DNA from: Bacteroides sp. GM023
GTDB lineage: Bacteria; Bacteroidota; Bacteroidia; Bacteroidales; Bacteroidaceae
Length of the DNA: 64,000 bases
Assembly (NCBI RefSeq): GCF_014750685.1
Contig: NZ_JAAXGE010000002.1
Location: 62,001-126,000 of the forward strand
Reading direction: 5' to 3'
Made by a program: the position numbers and the translations under genes. The stretch's first letter is position 1, and every line of letters starts with the position of its first letter. Positions 32,241 to 42,258 of the stretch are shown here, in pieces. The notes beneath the pieces were generated by a model that saw nothing but the letters and a program-made list of their open reading frames with translations, was not told the origin of the DNA and made no database searches.

Positions 32241-34349
32241 TTACCAACCGGCATGTTCTTTCTTGTTCTCGTGCGAGTCGGCGCTACGTTTTTTTTCCCC
32301 AGTATAGATCCATTCTATTTCATCTGTGTATTCTTTTCCATCGCGTGTTGTAACGGCTTTAATCATATTCTTACCCTGATCCAATGTCACATCATCGAAG
32401 ATATAATGTACATCAGTGTATCCCTTTCGAATTCCGGTCAGTTCCTTCCCGTTCAGATATACCTTCGGAGTACCGATGTTAGAGTATACGGTAACAGTCG
32501 TTTGTTTTCTTTCGCGGTCGGTATTGCGTCGTTGCGTCAGGAAAAGCACCGGTTCTTCGCTCCAGTTGGCTTTGTACCAGTAGTAAGAGTCCTTCTTTAT
32601 CTTCCGGTCGAAAGTAATCAGACCCTTCAGGTTACGGGCAGGTACTCCGCCACGGGTCCACATCGGTACACCAAAGTCAAACATATTCCAGAGATAAGAA
32701 GCGATGATATACGGGTGCTCCGCGATGACACTCCAGTGATATTCGTGTGTCTTGGTCTGAAAAGTTTCCGGATAGTAGGGTTTCCCCCAGTTCAAGACAT
32801 CCCCGAGATATTCCGTCTGATGATCCAAATTGGCATCAGCGCCATACTCTGTCAACATCAACTTCTGCCACGGAAAATTCTTTTCCAATCCTTCCACCCA
32901 CGGTTCAATATCCTGTAGTTTCTTCTCATACCATCCGAAATAGCGGTTCATTCCCTGAATATCCGCATTCTGGTTCACGGCATGATTGGCTGATCCATGA
33001 CCGTTGACAGATACCGTATAGCGGTCGGGGTCTTCGGTCTTGGCAAGGTCATGAAGCGTCTGCGTCAGTCCGGCAGTATATTCGTTCGGGCTATATACTT
33101 CATTGTGCAACCCCCAAACATAAATGGAAGGATGGTTGAAGCTTTGACGTATCAGTTCACGAAGCTGCGACTGTGCATTCTCCGACTCATATCCTGTCGC
33201 ACGGTTTACGAAAGGTATTTCAGCCCAGATCACCAATCCCAGCGAATCACAACGTGAATAGATATAATCCGATTGCTGATAGTGGGCAAAACGAACGGTG
33301 GTAGCACCGATGTCCATAATCTGCGCCAAGTCGAAATTATGCTCCTTATTTGTAAGAGCACTACCTAGTCCCCACCAGTCTTGATGACGCGTAACTCCGT
33401 ACATCGGATACTTCTCACCGTTCAAATAGAAGCCTTTGCCTGCTACAATCTCAAACTTACGAACACCCAGCGGCTGTATGACTTCATCAATTACTTTTCC
33501 ATCCGACACTAAACGCGAAACCACCTTATACAGATAAGGGTCTTTACGTCCTTGCCACAAATGCGGTTTGCTCAGTTTGAAAGTGGAAACATAGGTTTGT
33601 GTCCCTTGCGGAGTGAGCTCCAAAGGAAGACTGTGAGCAGTCACTTTCTTTCCTTCCTGTGTATAGAGTGTATTCTCCAGCACCAGGTTCGCGGGAGCGA
33701 GGCTACCGTTATCCAATTTCACTTTCACTGTAATATCCGCCGAGCCTTTCGACACATTTTTCTGAGTAACATATACCCCCGGAGAAGCACAATCAGTAAC
33801 CGTAATATTATTCTGTTCAGTCACAATCAGCCATACCGGACGATAGATACCTCCATACACCCCAAAGAGATGATGATTCACCGGAACAACATCCAAACGG
33901 GATGCATTGTCCGCCTTTACCATGATTTCATTCTCGGCTCCTAATTTCAAAGCCGTTCCGATTTCAAAAGCAAAAGCACTGTATGCTCCCTTATGTGTTC
34001 CTACCAGTTTATCATTGACATATACCTCTGTGTTTGCGCCCACACCTTCAAAATGAAGAAATATTCGTTTCCCTTTCAGTTCTTCGCCAAAGAATTGTTT
34101 TTTCTTGTAATACCCCACTCCTTCATAGAAAGAGTTGGCTTTTACCTGCATATCTTTAGCATTCCAGGTATGAGGCAGGTTTACAGTTTCCCATTTCCCA
34201 ACCCATTGAGCAGCTGCTTTCACCGGTTCCTCCGAAAAAGGTCCGCGTTTGAACAGCCATCCTTCATTGAAAGAGGTCACTTCCCGGGCAGTCAGAGAGA
34301 AGAACTGCCCGATAAGTGTTAATAAGATGAGCGTTAGTTTTAGCTTCAT
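32241..34349 (-). CDS. GH2 family glycosidase, probably beta-galactosidase
   Basis: A 702-residue secreted protein with signal peptide MKLKLTLILLTLIGQFFSLTA. It has the GH2 order: sugar-binding jelly roll (WETVNLPHTWNAKD, YEGVGYYKK, GVGANTEVYVNDKLVG), Ig-like domain and (beta/alpha)8 barrel. The acid/base is E417 in VWGLHNEVYS and the nucleophile E501 in LMLTEYGAD. A C-terminal Ig-like domain ends the protein. Family members act mostly as beta-galactosidases, also as beta-glucuronidases or beta-mannosidases. With GH29, GH31 and a mucin-type peptidase alongside, galactose removal from O-glycans is the most natural reading. It is 19 bp after the GH29 gene. Confidence 0.88.
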   Translation of the reverse strand: MKLKLTLILLTLIGQFFSLTAREVTSFNEGWLFKRGPFSEEPVKAAAQWVGKWETVNLPHTWNAKDMQVKANSFYEGVGYYKKKQFFGEELKGKRIFLHFEGVGANTEVYVNDKLVGTHKGAYSAFAFEIGTALKLGAENEIMVKADNASRLDVVPVNHHLFGVYGGIYRPVWLIVTEQNNITVTDCASPGVYVTQKNVSKGSADITVKVKLDNGSLAPANLVLENTLYTQEGKKVTAHSLPLELTPQGTQTYVSTFKLSKPHLWQGRKDPYLYKVVSRLVSDGKVIDEVIQPLGVRKFEIVAGKGFYLNGEKYPMYGVTRHQDWWGLGSALTNKEHNFDLAQIMDIGATTVRFAHYQQSDYIYSRCDSLGLVIWAEIPFVNRATGYESENAQSQLRELIRQSFNHPSIYVWGLHNEVYSPNEYTAGLTQTLHDLAKTEDPDRYTVSVNGHGSANHAVNQNADIQGMNRYFGWYEKKLQDIEPWVEGLEKNFPWQKLMLTEYGADANLDHQTEYLGDVLNWGKPYYPETFQTKTHEYHWSVIAEHPYIIASYLWNMFDFGVPMWTRGGVPARNLKGLITFDRKIKKDSYYWYKANWSEEPVLFLTQRRNTDRERKQTTVTVYSNIGTPKVYLNGKELTGIRKGYTDVHYIFDDVTLDQGKNMIKAVTTRDGKEYTDEIEWIYTGEKKRSADSHENKKEHAGW

Positions 34350-34368
34350 ATTATAATCCCCTTTTCAT

Positions 34369-35802
34369 TTATGTTAGCGCGTCGCGATAAACTCCTTGCG
34401 TTCCTTCGGCCACACGAATCTTCAGTTGAATAACATAAGGTTCACCCGGATTCTTTTTCGGTACGGATACATTATATTCGTTGCGGGTAGTTTGCACTAC
34501 AGTGATATCTTCGCCGGTGGACAATAAAGAAGCCTTCTCGATAGAAATACCTTTTGGTGTTTTAACGATCAGTCTTTCGCTATAAGGTTGGTTGAATACC
34601 ACCATATACACTTCGCCTCCCTTACCACGTGTGTAATATCCCCAGTCCTGCTTGTCGAATCCAGCATAGTCGCAACCATAGATAGCAGCACCATAAAGTT
34701 TTGTCCATTTGCCAATAGCAGCCGACAATACTTTCTCTTCCGGACGGAAATCACCGTCTGCCTGCGGGCCGAAGTTGACAACCATATTGCCACCCATAGA
34801 AACAGCATGCACAACACGGTCGATGACTTCAATCGGAGTTTTCACATAGCTCAATGACCAGTCTTTGTGGTATCCCCACTGATTTTCAGGAATAGTCATA
34901 CAGCCTTCCCAGTCCCATTGCGTCACTTTAAGGTCTTTTACCGGATCGGGCAAACGACGTTCGTAGGCAGATTCATAATCACCCATCAGGCGACCATTGC
35001 TGTCAAAATGACGTTTACCTTTATCATCAGCACGCAGGCGGCTATTGATAGTAACTCCCGGAACCATTTCTTTGAGCATCTGTTCAGCATGAGCTGTCCA
35101 CCAGCCATTCTTCTTAACGCTGGCATCCCAAGTACCATCAAACCAGAAATCCTTTACAGTAGGGTAACGGGTAGCCAGTTCTTTCAACTGATTGTCGGTG
35201 AATTCCAAAAAACGATTGAAAGCAACGCTATCTTCTTCGGACTTGATACTATAACGATAATCAGGATGACTCCAATCCATCACTGAAAAATAAAAATGTA
35301 CATCAATACCTTCATTATTATATGCTTTTACCATTTCACCCAACAAGTCGCGTTTGTCTTGAGTCTGCGCTACAGTATATTTGCTATACTTACTAGGCCA
35401 CAGGCAGAAGCCTTCATGGTGCTTCGTTGTAATCTTTACATATTTAGCGCCCATATCTTTCGCCATTTTAGCCCATTGCTTCGCGTTGAATTTATTGGGG
35501 TTCCACTGGTCCATCAACTTCATCCAGTCATCAGCAGGAACTTTCGCCCAACTTTTCAGCCATTCCGCTGCCCCACCATATACTTTTCCATTCCACTCGC
35601 CACCGGGAATAGCGTACAATCCCCAATGGATAAAAATACCCAAACGATTATCGCGGAATTTTTGCATGGCAGGGTCTTGCCTCTTTCCTTCGTTCGTTGC
35701 TCCATACTTCAAAGGAATCATCTCCTTTTTAGCTTCCTGTGCACAAACAACGGAAGTGGCGGAAATCAGTAATACTAAAAAGATAATTAATTTGTTTCTC
35801 AT
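34369..35802 (-). CDS. GH29 alpha-L-fucosidase
   Basis: A 477-residue protein with signal peptide ending SVVCAQ. GH29 marks are FRDNRLGIFIHWGLYAIPGG, AKYVKITTKHHEGFCLWPS and the nucleophile Asp222 in VKDFWFDGTWD. The catalytic acid in this family varies and was not assigned. The enzyme removes alpha-linked L-fucose, a common cap of mucin O-glycans, in the periplasm or at the surface. It lies 36 bp after the M60 peptidase gene and 19 bp before GH2. Confidence 0.92.
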   Translation of the reverse strand: MRNKLIIFLVLLISATSVVCAQEAKKEMIPLKYGATNEGKRQDPAMQKFRDNRLGIFIHWGLYAIPGGEWNGKVYGGAAEWLKSWAKVPADDWMKLMDQWNPNKFNAKQWAKMAKDMGAKYVKITTKHHEGFCLWPSKYSKYTVAQTQDKRDLLGEMVKAYNNEGIDVHFYFSVMDWSHPDYRYSIKSEEDSVAFNRFLEFTDNQLKELATRYPTVKDFWFDGTWDASVKKNGWWTAHAEQMLKEMVPGVTINSRLRADDKGKRHFDSNGRLMGDYESAYERRLPDPVKDLKVTQWDWEGCMTIPENQWGYHKDWSLSYVKTPIEVIDRVVHAVSMGGNMVVNFGPQADGDFRPEEKVLSAAIGKWTKLYGAAIYGCDYAGFDKQDWGYYTRGKGGEVYMVVFNQPYSERLIVKTPKGISIEKASLLSTGEDITVVQTTRNEYNVSVPKKNPGEPYVIQLKIRVAEGTQGVYRDALT

Positions 35803-35838
35803 GATATTTATTAGTGTAATAGTTTATATGTCAGTATA

Positions 35839-37782
35839 TTATTTCTTGAATGATTCACACGTCTCATCTGTGATCTCATGTACGTTCGGAGCTGGCATCG
35901 CATATCCGGCTTTTTCTATTTCCTCTTTCAATGCATTAATCTGATTTTGGGTAATAGCGAAAATCTTATTCCCGTAATCATTCAAAGTGGTATTAACCGG
36001 TCTTAGGAATCCCCATTTTTCAAAGAAATCAAGCATGTTTAGTTTGGAGATTCTACACACCTGTCGTACGAAATCCAACTGATCGAGTCCTGCATTCTTC
36101 CCTTCGTCACTTGGACTTGGGTTATTACGGAAGTATTCATACAGATCGTGATAGAAGTCTACCTGTCCTAAAGCATCTACAAGATATAATTTCAGTTGCC
36201 AGAAAGGAACAAGCTGTGTTTCACGGCTATTAATGCCTATGGATGGAAGGCAATGTGCACGCTCCGCATCAATAATATAAGCTGTAGATACTTCATAAAA
36301 ATTCTTGAGTTCCTTATAGTTCGGAAGTCCCTTACCGTTTTCATCATATGGATCACCTTTGTCTACCTGTAACTTGGAAGGTTGTCCGAATGAAGTCTGG
36401 ACATGCAGAGCTGTCAGGTTATTGGTAACTTCAGTCATACCCGCCCATTTCATTCCCGGACGCGTTTGATTACAGTGGCCTACTTCATGGGCTGCTCCCC
36501 AAAGACGCTCTCCGAATCTATCCGGATTACAGAAAATTTCCGCATAAGACGTACCTGCACTATATACTGTGCGATAATCACTGGCATTGGGGCTTTTTGC
36601 CGCATAGTCAAGACAGAAGTGCATACGGTTCTTAAACATCTTGTTATACTTCACAAGACCGATAAATTCCTGCTGCTGATACACCAGTCTGTCACAGTTG
36701 TCAATAGTTCTTACAATGTCTGTAATCACTCCCTGGTTACTTTGTACATCATTTCCCTTGAACTGCTCCACATTCCAGGTAATATGCGAATACCTGCCTA
36801 AGACATCAATATCCTGATATTTTGCGTTCCCAAGTATTTCTTCCCATTTGGCTTGTGTTTTGTGCACCTCTATATCAAAATAGCCATTCACCTTACCGAA
36901 TATAAAGTGAGCCTTCACTGTTTTAGCTGCAGCTGCTTTCTTCGCCGCTTCCGTTTCCAGAAATAAAGGAATATCATCCTCTACATTATTCAGTAAATAG
37001 ATAAGTCCGCCGATAGGTGCAATAATTCTATTCAGACCTTCATTTAATGCCAGGGTCTGGAAATTATTGTAGCCACCGTTCAAGTCCTGTATAATAATGG
37101 AAATCTTAGCTCCTTCATATACATTCCCTAAATAAATAAAGAGTTCATCACCTTTCTCTGCATAAATTCCGGTAGGATTATCCCGCAGGCTATAATGATT
37201 GGTCTTATTGATTGCAGACATGATACGAGGGTCTTGATAAGGACGATAATTACCAACACGATACTCCATCTCATACTCTCCTTTTTTCAGTGCAAGCGCC
37301 AGTTCACGCATTTTTTCATAAGGAATCTTCGCAATATCCGCTTCGGTGATTCCAGACTTTAAAGCAGAACAAGACTCGTCTGTAAAATAGGCACTGTAAT
37401 CACTTTTCTGATTCACATACATCACGTTCTTATGATCTTTATCATAAGCTAATGTGATAGCGGCAGAACGGGAGAATCCAGAAGGTGATACGGTAACAGA
37501 CAATGTATTGTTTTCTAATTTCACATCACACCACAGTCTGTTTTCCTCTGAGAGTATGCAGGCGATATTCCCACTATTCACACTCTCATTCAGTGTCAAT
37601 GAGAAAGTCTTCGCTCCCCCATTTACATCGAACTCAACACTTTCAGGTAAATCTAAAACCCAGTCACTCGGAATTTCACTGGTTTTGTTGTCGTCACTGC
37701 ATCCTATTATAAGGAAAATACATAGGAAAGACAGTAATGAACACCAGACGACAGTTGGTGTTACTTTTCTTGTGTTCTTCAT
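35839..37782 (-). CDS. M60-like (enhancin-type) metallopeptidase with BACON domain
   Basis: A 647-residue lipoprotein (lipobox IFLIIGC, Cys28). Residues ~38-125 form a BACON domain (SLTLNESVNSG, LWCDVKLENNTLSV), often used to bind mucin or carbohydrate. The rest is an M60-like/peptidase_M60 region with the gluzincin motif AAHEVGHCNQ (H432, E433, H436) and a likely third zinc ligand E451 in AGMTEVTNN. M60-like enzymes of gut Bacteroides cut O-glycosylated proteins such as mucins. It is the first gene of PUL1 after the promoter at 37838, and surface-exposed by its lipid anchor. It is the strongest hint that this PUL targets host glycoproteins. Confidence 0.9.
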   Translation of the reverse strand: MKNTRKVTPTVVWCSLLSFLCIFLIIGCSDDNKTSEIPSDWVLDLPESVEFDVNGGAKTFSLTLNESVNSGNIACILSEENRLWCDVKLENNTLSVTVSPSGFSRSAAITLAYDKDHKNVMYVNQKSDYSAYFTDESCSALKSGITEADIAKIPYEKMRELALALKKGEYEMEYRVGNYRPYQDPRIMSAINKTNHYSLRDNPTGIYAEKGDELFIYLGNVYEGAKISIIIQDLNGGYNNFQTLALNEGLNRIIAPIGGLIYLLNNVEDDIPLFLETEAAKKAAAAKTVKAHFIFGKVNGYFDIEVHKTQAKWEEILGNAKYQDIDVLGRYSHITWNVEQFKGNDVQSNQGVITDIVRTIDNCDRLVYQQQEFIGLVKYNKMFKNRMHFCLDYAAKSPNASDYRTVYSAGTSYAEIFCNPDRFGERLWGAAHEVGHCNQTRPGMKWAGMTEVTNNLTALHVQTSFGQPSKLQVDKGDPYDENGKGLPNYKELKNFYEVSTAYIIDAERAHCLPSIGINSRETQLVPFWQLKLYLVDALGQVDFYHDLYEYFRNNPSPSDEGKNAGLDQLDFVRQVCRISKLNMLDFFEKWGFLRPVNTTLNDYGNKIFAITQNQINALKEEIEKAGYAMPAPNVHEITDETCESFKK

Positions 37783-37837
37783 GCTCGTCTAATTAATTTT
37801 TTTTTGGTTTACGTACTACAATAAAATTTAAGCACTG

Positions 37838-37869
37838 TAAAAGTACAAGGGCTGGAGGATACCGATCAA
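37838..37869 (-). promoter_or_regulatory. Candidate promoter of PUL1
   Basis: On the minus strand TTG (37867-37869) is followed by 21 bp and TACTTTTA (37838-37845), one base off the TAnnTTTG -7 consensus. The start would lie near 37831, about 50 nt before the M60 ATG. The two direct repeats at 37912-37945 sit about 70-100 bp upstream, a sensible activator position. Imperfect boxes fit a promoter that needs activation. Confidence 0.55.
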
Positions 37870-37911
37870 TGCATATATTACAAAATATAAGCTCTCGTAT
37901 TCTCGTGGAAA

Positions 37912-37945
37912 ATTTAGGCACATATTATGGAAGATTTAGACACAT
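37912..37945. promoter_or_regulatory. Pair of direct repeats at 22-bp spacing, candidate HTCS operator
   Basis: ATTTAGGCACAT (37912-37923) and ATTTAGACACAT (37934-37945) differ at one base and start exactly 22 bp apart. Direct repeats about two turns apart are the usual half-sites for AraC-type DNA-binding domains, which the neighbouring hybrid regulator carries at its C-terminus. They lie between that regulator gene and the PUL1 promoter. Confidence 0.65.
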
Positions 37946-37987
37946 TTTACTCTCTTTCCCCTTACGCCAAAGGACGGAATGAGTACA

Positions 37988-40171
37988 TTATTCTCCTTTC
38001 TTGCTTCGTACTCCCTGCGGAGCAACACCGAAAATGGCTTTAAAAGACTTACTAAAATAACGCGGTGAAGAAAATCCCAGGCGGATGGATATTTCCGACA
38101 CATTCAGTTCCGGATGATTCTTCAGTAAGAACATGGCTTCATCCAGTTTCACCTTTAATATAAATTCATTAGGGGTCAGTCCCGTCATTTGTTTAAACTG
38201 CATATATAACTTGCTACGCCCCATACACAATTCTGAAGCAAGCGTTGTCACATCAAACTGCGGATTCTCGAAATTTTCCCTGACTATGGCAACACATCTT
38301 TCCAGCAATTCCTTATCTCTTTCATTGATAGCTTCCGAGACGGGTGACTCCGCAATACCCTTACCTGCATAATAAGCATGCAATCGCTTCTTATTCCGAA
38401 TCAGATTATTACAACGAGCTACCAACATTTTTATATTAAACGGCTTCGTCACATAATCGTCCGCTCCAAACATCAAGCCTTCCACAATATATTCGACAGA
38501 GGTCTGCGCCGTCAACAGAACCACGGATATATGAGACAGTTCTACATTCGTCTTAATCTTATAGCACAATTCCTTCCCCGACATTTCGGGCATCATCACG
38601 TCACTCAAAATCAAATCCGGCTGAATCTGTTTTGCCATCTCAAATCCTTCACGTCCGTTACGTGCCATATGTACCTCATACATCGGATAAAAAATATCAC
38701 TCAACAGTGACAACAACTCTTCATTGTCATCTACTACCAGAATCACAGGTTTGTCTTCTTCCTCTTGTTCCTGTTCCTGCACAGGAGCACCCTCGCCTTC
38801 CTGTTCCTGCGAAATCTGCTCATAAGCAAGAAGCGGTAAATCTTCCTGGATAGCAATTTCTCCCCGTCCTTCTGTAGTTGCCATCTCTTCATCACTAAAA
38901 TGCCGGTTACCCAAAGGCAGACTTATAGTAAACTTAGTACCTTTACCAAGCTCGCTTTTCACATCAATAGTCCCATGATGCATACTCATAAGCCCCTTCA
39001 CCAATGCCAACCCTATCCCTGTGCCCGAAGTCAGGGAAGAAACCGAATTGTCCGCCTGATAAAACCTTTCAAATATTTTTGAAATGTGTTCTTCAGAAAT
39101 TCCCACTCCCGTATCACTAACCGATACCACAGCCTGTGAAGCTATCTTCCGGACTTCCACCGTTATTGTTCCCTTATTGGGGGTATGCTTAAAAGCATTT
39201 GACAACAAGTTAAAAATAACCTTCTGCATCTGTATGGAGTCAAACCAAACAGAAATCGTCTCTTCTACATGTTCAAAACGATAATTGATTTCCTTCTTTT
39301 GCGCATATTCATAAAAGGACATATAAATCTGACGGGTGAAAGTAACTAAATTCTGTTCTTCTACTTTCAGCTTCAGGTAACCTTGTTCCTGTTTACGGAA
39401 ATCAAGTAGTTCTGAAATCAAGTTCCGCATATGCCAGGCATTCTTATATATACGCAGAATACGGTTATAAACAGTTGTCCCCAGTTTATCCATCTGCATC
39501 AACACCTCAATTTGCCCCAGAATAAGGGTCAGCGGCGTGCGGAATTCATGGGATATGTTAGTAAAGAACCGCAGCTTCGTCTGATTCAGTTCTTCAATCC
39601 GCTCTTTCTCTTTCCGTTCAAACTCCAGAGAAGATTTCAAAGCTGCCTGCCGGGTTTTAAAGCGGATAAACGCAATCAATACCCCCAATGCACAAAGCAG
39701 ATAAAACAGATAAGCCCAGTTTGTAGCATAAAACGGAGCGGATACATGTATGTTCAATCTGATTTCCTCGTTCGGGTTCGTTTTACTGTCGACTGCATGG
39801 GCTCGAAGGGTATAATCACCGGGCGGCAGATTTGTATACGTAATGGAAGTGCCGGAGGTCTGAGTCCATGAATGGTCGAAACCATCAAGACGATATTCAA
39901 ACAAACGGTTAAGATCATTTGTATAATCGAAAGTTGCCAGTTCAATCCTTATATTATTCTGTTTATAGCTCAAATATATATCGGATGTCTTCGGGAGAAT
40001 GTCGGTTAAAATACCTGTCCCGTCATTAGGTCTTATTTCATCATTGAGAATAAACAGGTTATCAAATTCCAATAAACTTTTCGCAGGGGAGGCATACAGC
40101 AATTTTTCCTTAAATAAAGCAAGCCCGTTTGTACCGCTAATGTAAACAACTCCCGAATCATCTCTATACAA
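37988..40171 (-). CDS. C-terminal part of hybrid two-component regulator (split by frameshift)
   Basis: The open frame continues from near 40294; the first ATG is at 40171, giving 727 residues. Order: end of the sensor propeller, Y_Y_Y domain (LPPGDYTLRAHAVDS), one membrane segment (NWAYLFYLLCALGVLIAFI), HisKA with phospho-His in FFTNISHEFRTPLT, HATPase (NLLSNAFKHTP, DTGVGISEEH, GTGIGLALVKG), a Glu/Gln-rich linker, a receiver domain (DLILSDVMMPEMSG) and an AraC-type DNA-binding domain ending the protein. It belongs with the ORF at 40219-42054 as one gene of about 1370 residues, typical for hybrid sensors controlling PULs. If translated alone it lacks the sensor and any signal peptide. It would activate PUL1. 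Confidence 0.9.
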   Translation of the reverse strand: MYRDDSGVVYISGTNGLALFKEKLLYASPAKSLLEFDNLFILNDEIRPNDGTGILTDILPKTSDIYLSYKQNNIRIELATFDYTNDLNRLFEYRLDGFDHSWTQTSGTSITYTNLPPGDYTLRAHAVDSKTNPNEEIRLNIHVSAPFYATNWAYLFYLLCALGVLIAFIRFKTRQAALKSSLEFERKEKERIEELNQTKLRFFTNISHEFRTPLTLILGQIEVLMQMDKLGTTVYNRILRIYKNAWHMRNLISELLDFRKQEQGYLKLKVEEQNLVTFTRQIYMSFYEYAQKKEINYRFEHVEETISVWFDSIQMQKVIFNLLSNAFKHTPNKGTITVEVRKIASQAVVSVSDTGVGISEEHISKIFERFYQADNSVSSLTSGTGIGLALVKGLMSMHHGTIDVKSELGKGTKFTISLPLGNRHFSDEEMATTEGRGEIAIQEDLPLLAYEQISQEQEGEGAPVQEQEQEEEDKPVILVVDDNEELLSLLSDIFYPMYEVHMARNGREGFEMAKQIQPDLILSDVMMPEMSGKELCYKIKTNVELSHISVVLLTAQTSVEYIVEGLMFGADDYVTKPFNIKMLVARCNNLIRNKKRLHAYYAGKGIAESPVSEAINERDKELLERCVAIVRENFENPQFDVTTLASELCMGRSKLYMQFKQMTGLTPNEFILKVKLDEAMFLLKNHPELNVSEISIRLGFSSPRYFSKSFKAIFGVAPQGVRSKKGE

Positions 40172-40218
40172 CGCAGAGCCTTGACTGTAGCTCTGGTGAA
40201 ACAGATGGTAAGTCTCTT

Positions 40219-42054
40219 CTACTTCTTCTTTCTCCGTATTAAAAACAGAAAGTCCTTTTCCATGTAGGAAATATAAACGGGAAGGATCGGCGACTTACAT
40301 ATATAGTAGCAATAATCACTTGGAAGGATCTTATTGAAAGTATCATAAACTTTAAACGTATCCCCATGTTCCTGATATTTGAGTATCCCCGAACCTATCG
40401 TGCAAAAATAAATATCTCCTTTATCATCTTCAAAAATATGCACTGCCCTGACTTTTCCCTGCACAGACGAAGTATCATTATTATTCATTGTGTAGCGAGT
40501 GACTTTAGAAGAAGGCAAGTCTACGCGTACTACTCCTCTGGAAGCAGATGCCAGCCACATGCGCTCCCGACTGTCAATAAGGAAAGTCTCGTAAGCAAAT
40601 TGCCTGTTGACCAATTCCTGCACCTCTGCATCTTCAGAGAGTGGAGAGAATTTCTTAGTCACCGGATCCATAAAGACAGGACCACCCTGCGTCAATAAAG
40701 CAAGTCCTCCTTTATACTCTTGTATATCATTCACAATCTCGTGAGGTAAGGATGAAGAATCTCCTTTTATATATTGAACCCTATACCCCTGATTCGAGTT
40801 CAAATCCAACACAAACAATCCGCCCAAATGGGCACCGACATATAAGCTATTATTCTCTTTCCGATAGAAGATTGACTTTAGATTATTACTCCCGATACTT
40901 TTGGAATCGCGTACCCGATATTGAAAGCGTATAAAGTTTCCCATGTCCGGATCATAACGATTCAGCCCTCCTCCCTCAGTGCATATCCACAATTTCCCCT
41001 CGCTATCCGCTGTCATCTTTCCGACTACAGGAAAACTAAGGCATCCGCGGCTCAAAGGTTCCGCGCTATAAAAATGATGACTGTCCTTATCCGGATTAAA
41101 GATATTGACGCCTCCATAATAAGTCCCTACCCAAATATTGCCTTGCACATCTTTATGAAGCGACAAAACAGAACAGTGACTCAATGTGTTTGAAGTATTG
41201 CCATAACGCGTGTAGTGACTCCATTTATCTGTTTTAGGATCGTAGCAATCTATTCCGTGGAATGTCCCCACCCAAATACGCTTAAAATCATCTTCCAGTA
41301 TACACCGGACCTGATTATTGGATAACTCATCCTTATTTGCACGACTGGTGTAGTGTATAATCTTTCTATCAGCAGAGACACAGAACAATCCATCCCAACT
41401 GCCTACCCAAATATTACCGGAACTATCACCCGAAACACAGCCACCTTTACTAAATGAAAATATAATTTCCTGCTGATCTGGATTTTTGCGCGAAACGGCA
41501 ATTAAACTATATCCTGTGACAATCCATATCGTTTCATCATCCACATACAAATTTCCTCCTACTTTATCATTCAACCAAGTAACGAGTGTCAGGTCAGAGT
41601 CACCATCTGTATATTGATAAATACCTTTACCACAGTTTACCCAAAGTGTATCTCCCTTACAGAAAATTCCATTTACACCACCTCGTCGCAAACAGGTGAA
41701 TTGTTCTTTATAAATATCAAGTTTTATCAGATCATAACCGGAACGGATATACATTCTTCCTTTCTTATCGCCACACAATCCATTGATTTCATTATTCGTC
41801 AACCCTTCATTGTCACGTGACGGTCGGAATATTTTCACATCCTTACCGTTATATCTATTCAGACCTTCTGTTGTTCCCAACCACATGGCTCCCAGCTCAT
41901 CCTGGTAAATAGATGAAATACAAAGTTGGGACAGGCCGTCGGCTACTCCCAAGTGCTTAAAATAATGGTCTCTTGCGTGAACCATTGTGATGGACAACAG
42001 GCTCAAAACAAATAAAAAGACTCTCCCATCTCTAAACATTAACTGATTTACCAT
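40219..42054 (-). CDS. N-terminal sensor part of hybrid two-component regulator (split by frameshift)
   Basis: Periplasmic sensor of the hybrid regulator: signal peptide (FLFVLSLLSITMVHA) then a series of Reg_prop beta-propeller repeats (HLGVADGLSQLCISSIYQD, GAMWLGTTEGLNRY, NIWVGTYYGGVNIF, KLWICTEGGGLNRYDPD). The frame ends with an unrelated tail after DYCYYICK. Adding one T within CTT at 40294-40296 (TTT instead of TT on the plus strand) restores a continuous protein reading YYICKVADPSRLYFLHGKGL and on into the ORF ending at 37988. This is either a one-base deletion in a short homopolymer or a sequence error. ATG 42054 is used; 42039 is possible, while 42099 is TTG. It binds an oligosaccharide breakdown product in this family. 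Confidence 0.85.
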   Translation of the reverse strand: MVNQLMFRDGRVFLFVLSLLSITMVHARDHYFKHLGVADGLSQLCISSIYQDELGAMWLGTTEGLNRYNGKDVKIFRPSRDNEGLTNNEINGLCGDKKGRMYIRSGYDLIKLDIYKEQFTCLRRGGVNGIFCKGDTLWVNCGKGIYQYTDGDSDLTLVTWLNDKVGGNLYVDDETIWIVTGYSLIAVSRKNPDQQEIIFSFSKGGCVSGDSSGNIWVGSWDGLFCVSADRKIIHYTSRANKDELSNNQVRCILEDDFKRIWVGTFHGIDCYDPKTDKWSHYTRYGNTSNTLSHCSVLSLHKDVQGNIWVGTYYGGVNIFNPDKDSHHFYSAEPLSRGCLSFPVVGKMTADSEGKLWICTEGGGLNRYDPDMGNFIRFQYRVRDSKSIGSNNLKSIFYRKENNSLYVGAHLGGLFVLDLNSNQGYRVQYIKGDSSSLPHEIVNDIQEYKGGLALLTQGGPVFMDPVTKKFSPLSEDAEVQELVNRQFAYETFLIDSRERMWLASASRGVVRVDLPSSKVTRYTMNNNDTSSVQGKVRAVHIFEDDKGDIYFCTIGSGILKYQEHGDTFKVYDTFNKILPSDYCYYICKSPILPVYISYMEKDFLFLIRRKKK

Positions 42055-42258
42055 AAAGCAAAAATACAAAAAGACAAAGTAATTATATCGTTTCTGCAAC
42101 GCTCAGTATCACCCCTAACTTCTTGAATATGAAACCACATTTCCTGTTTGTTAACATTTCAAGGTTTTAACAAGTTATTCGTGAATACTCATGTAATAAT
42201 AGACGAAAAAAAACGACATATTTTTGCAATGGTTTCCAGACAACCGGATATAAGAAAA

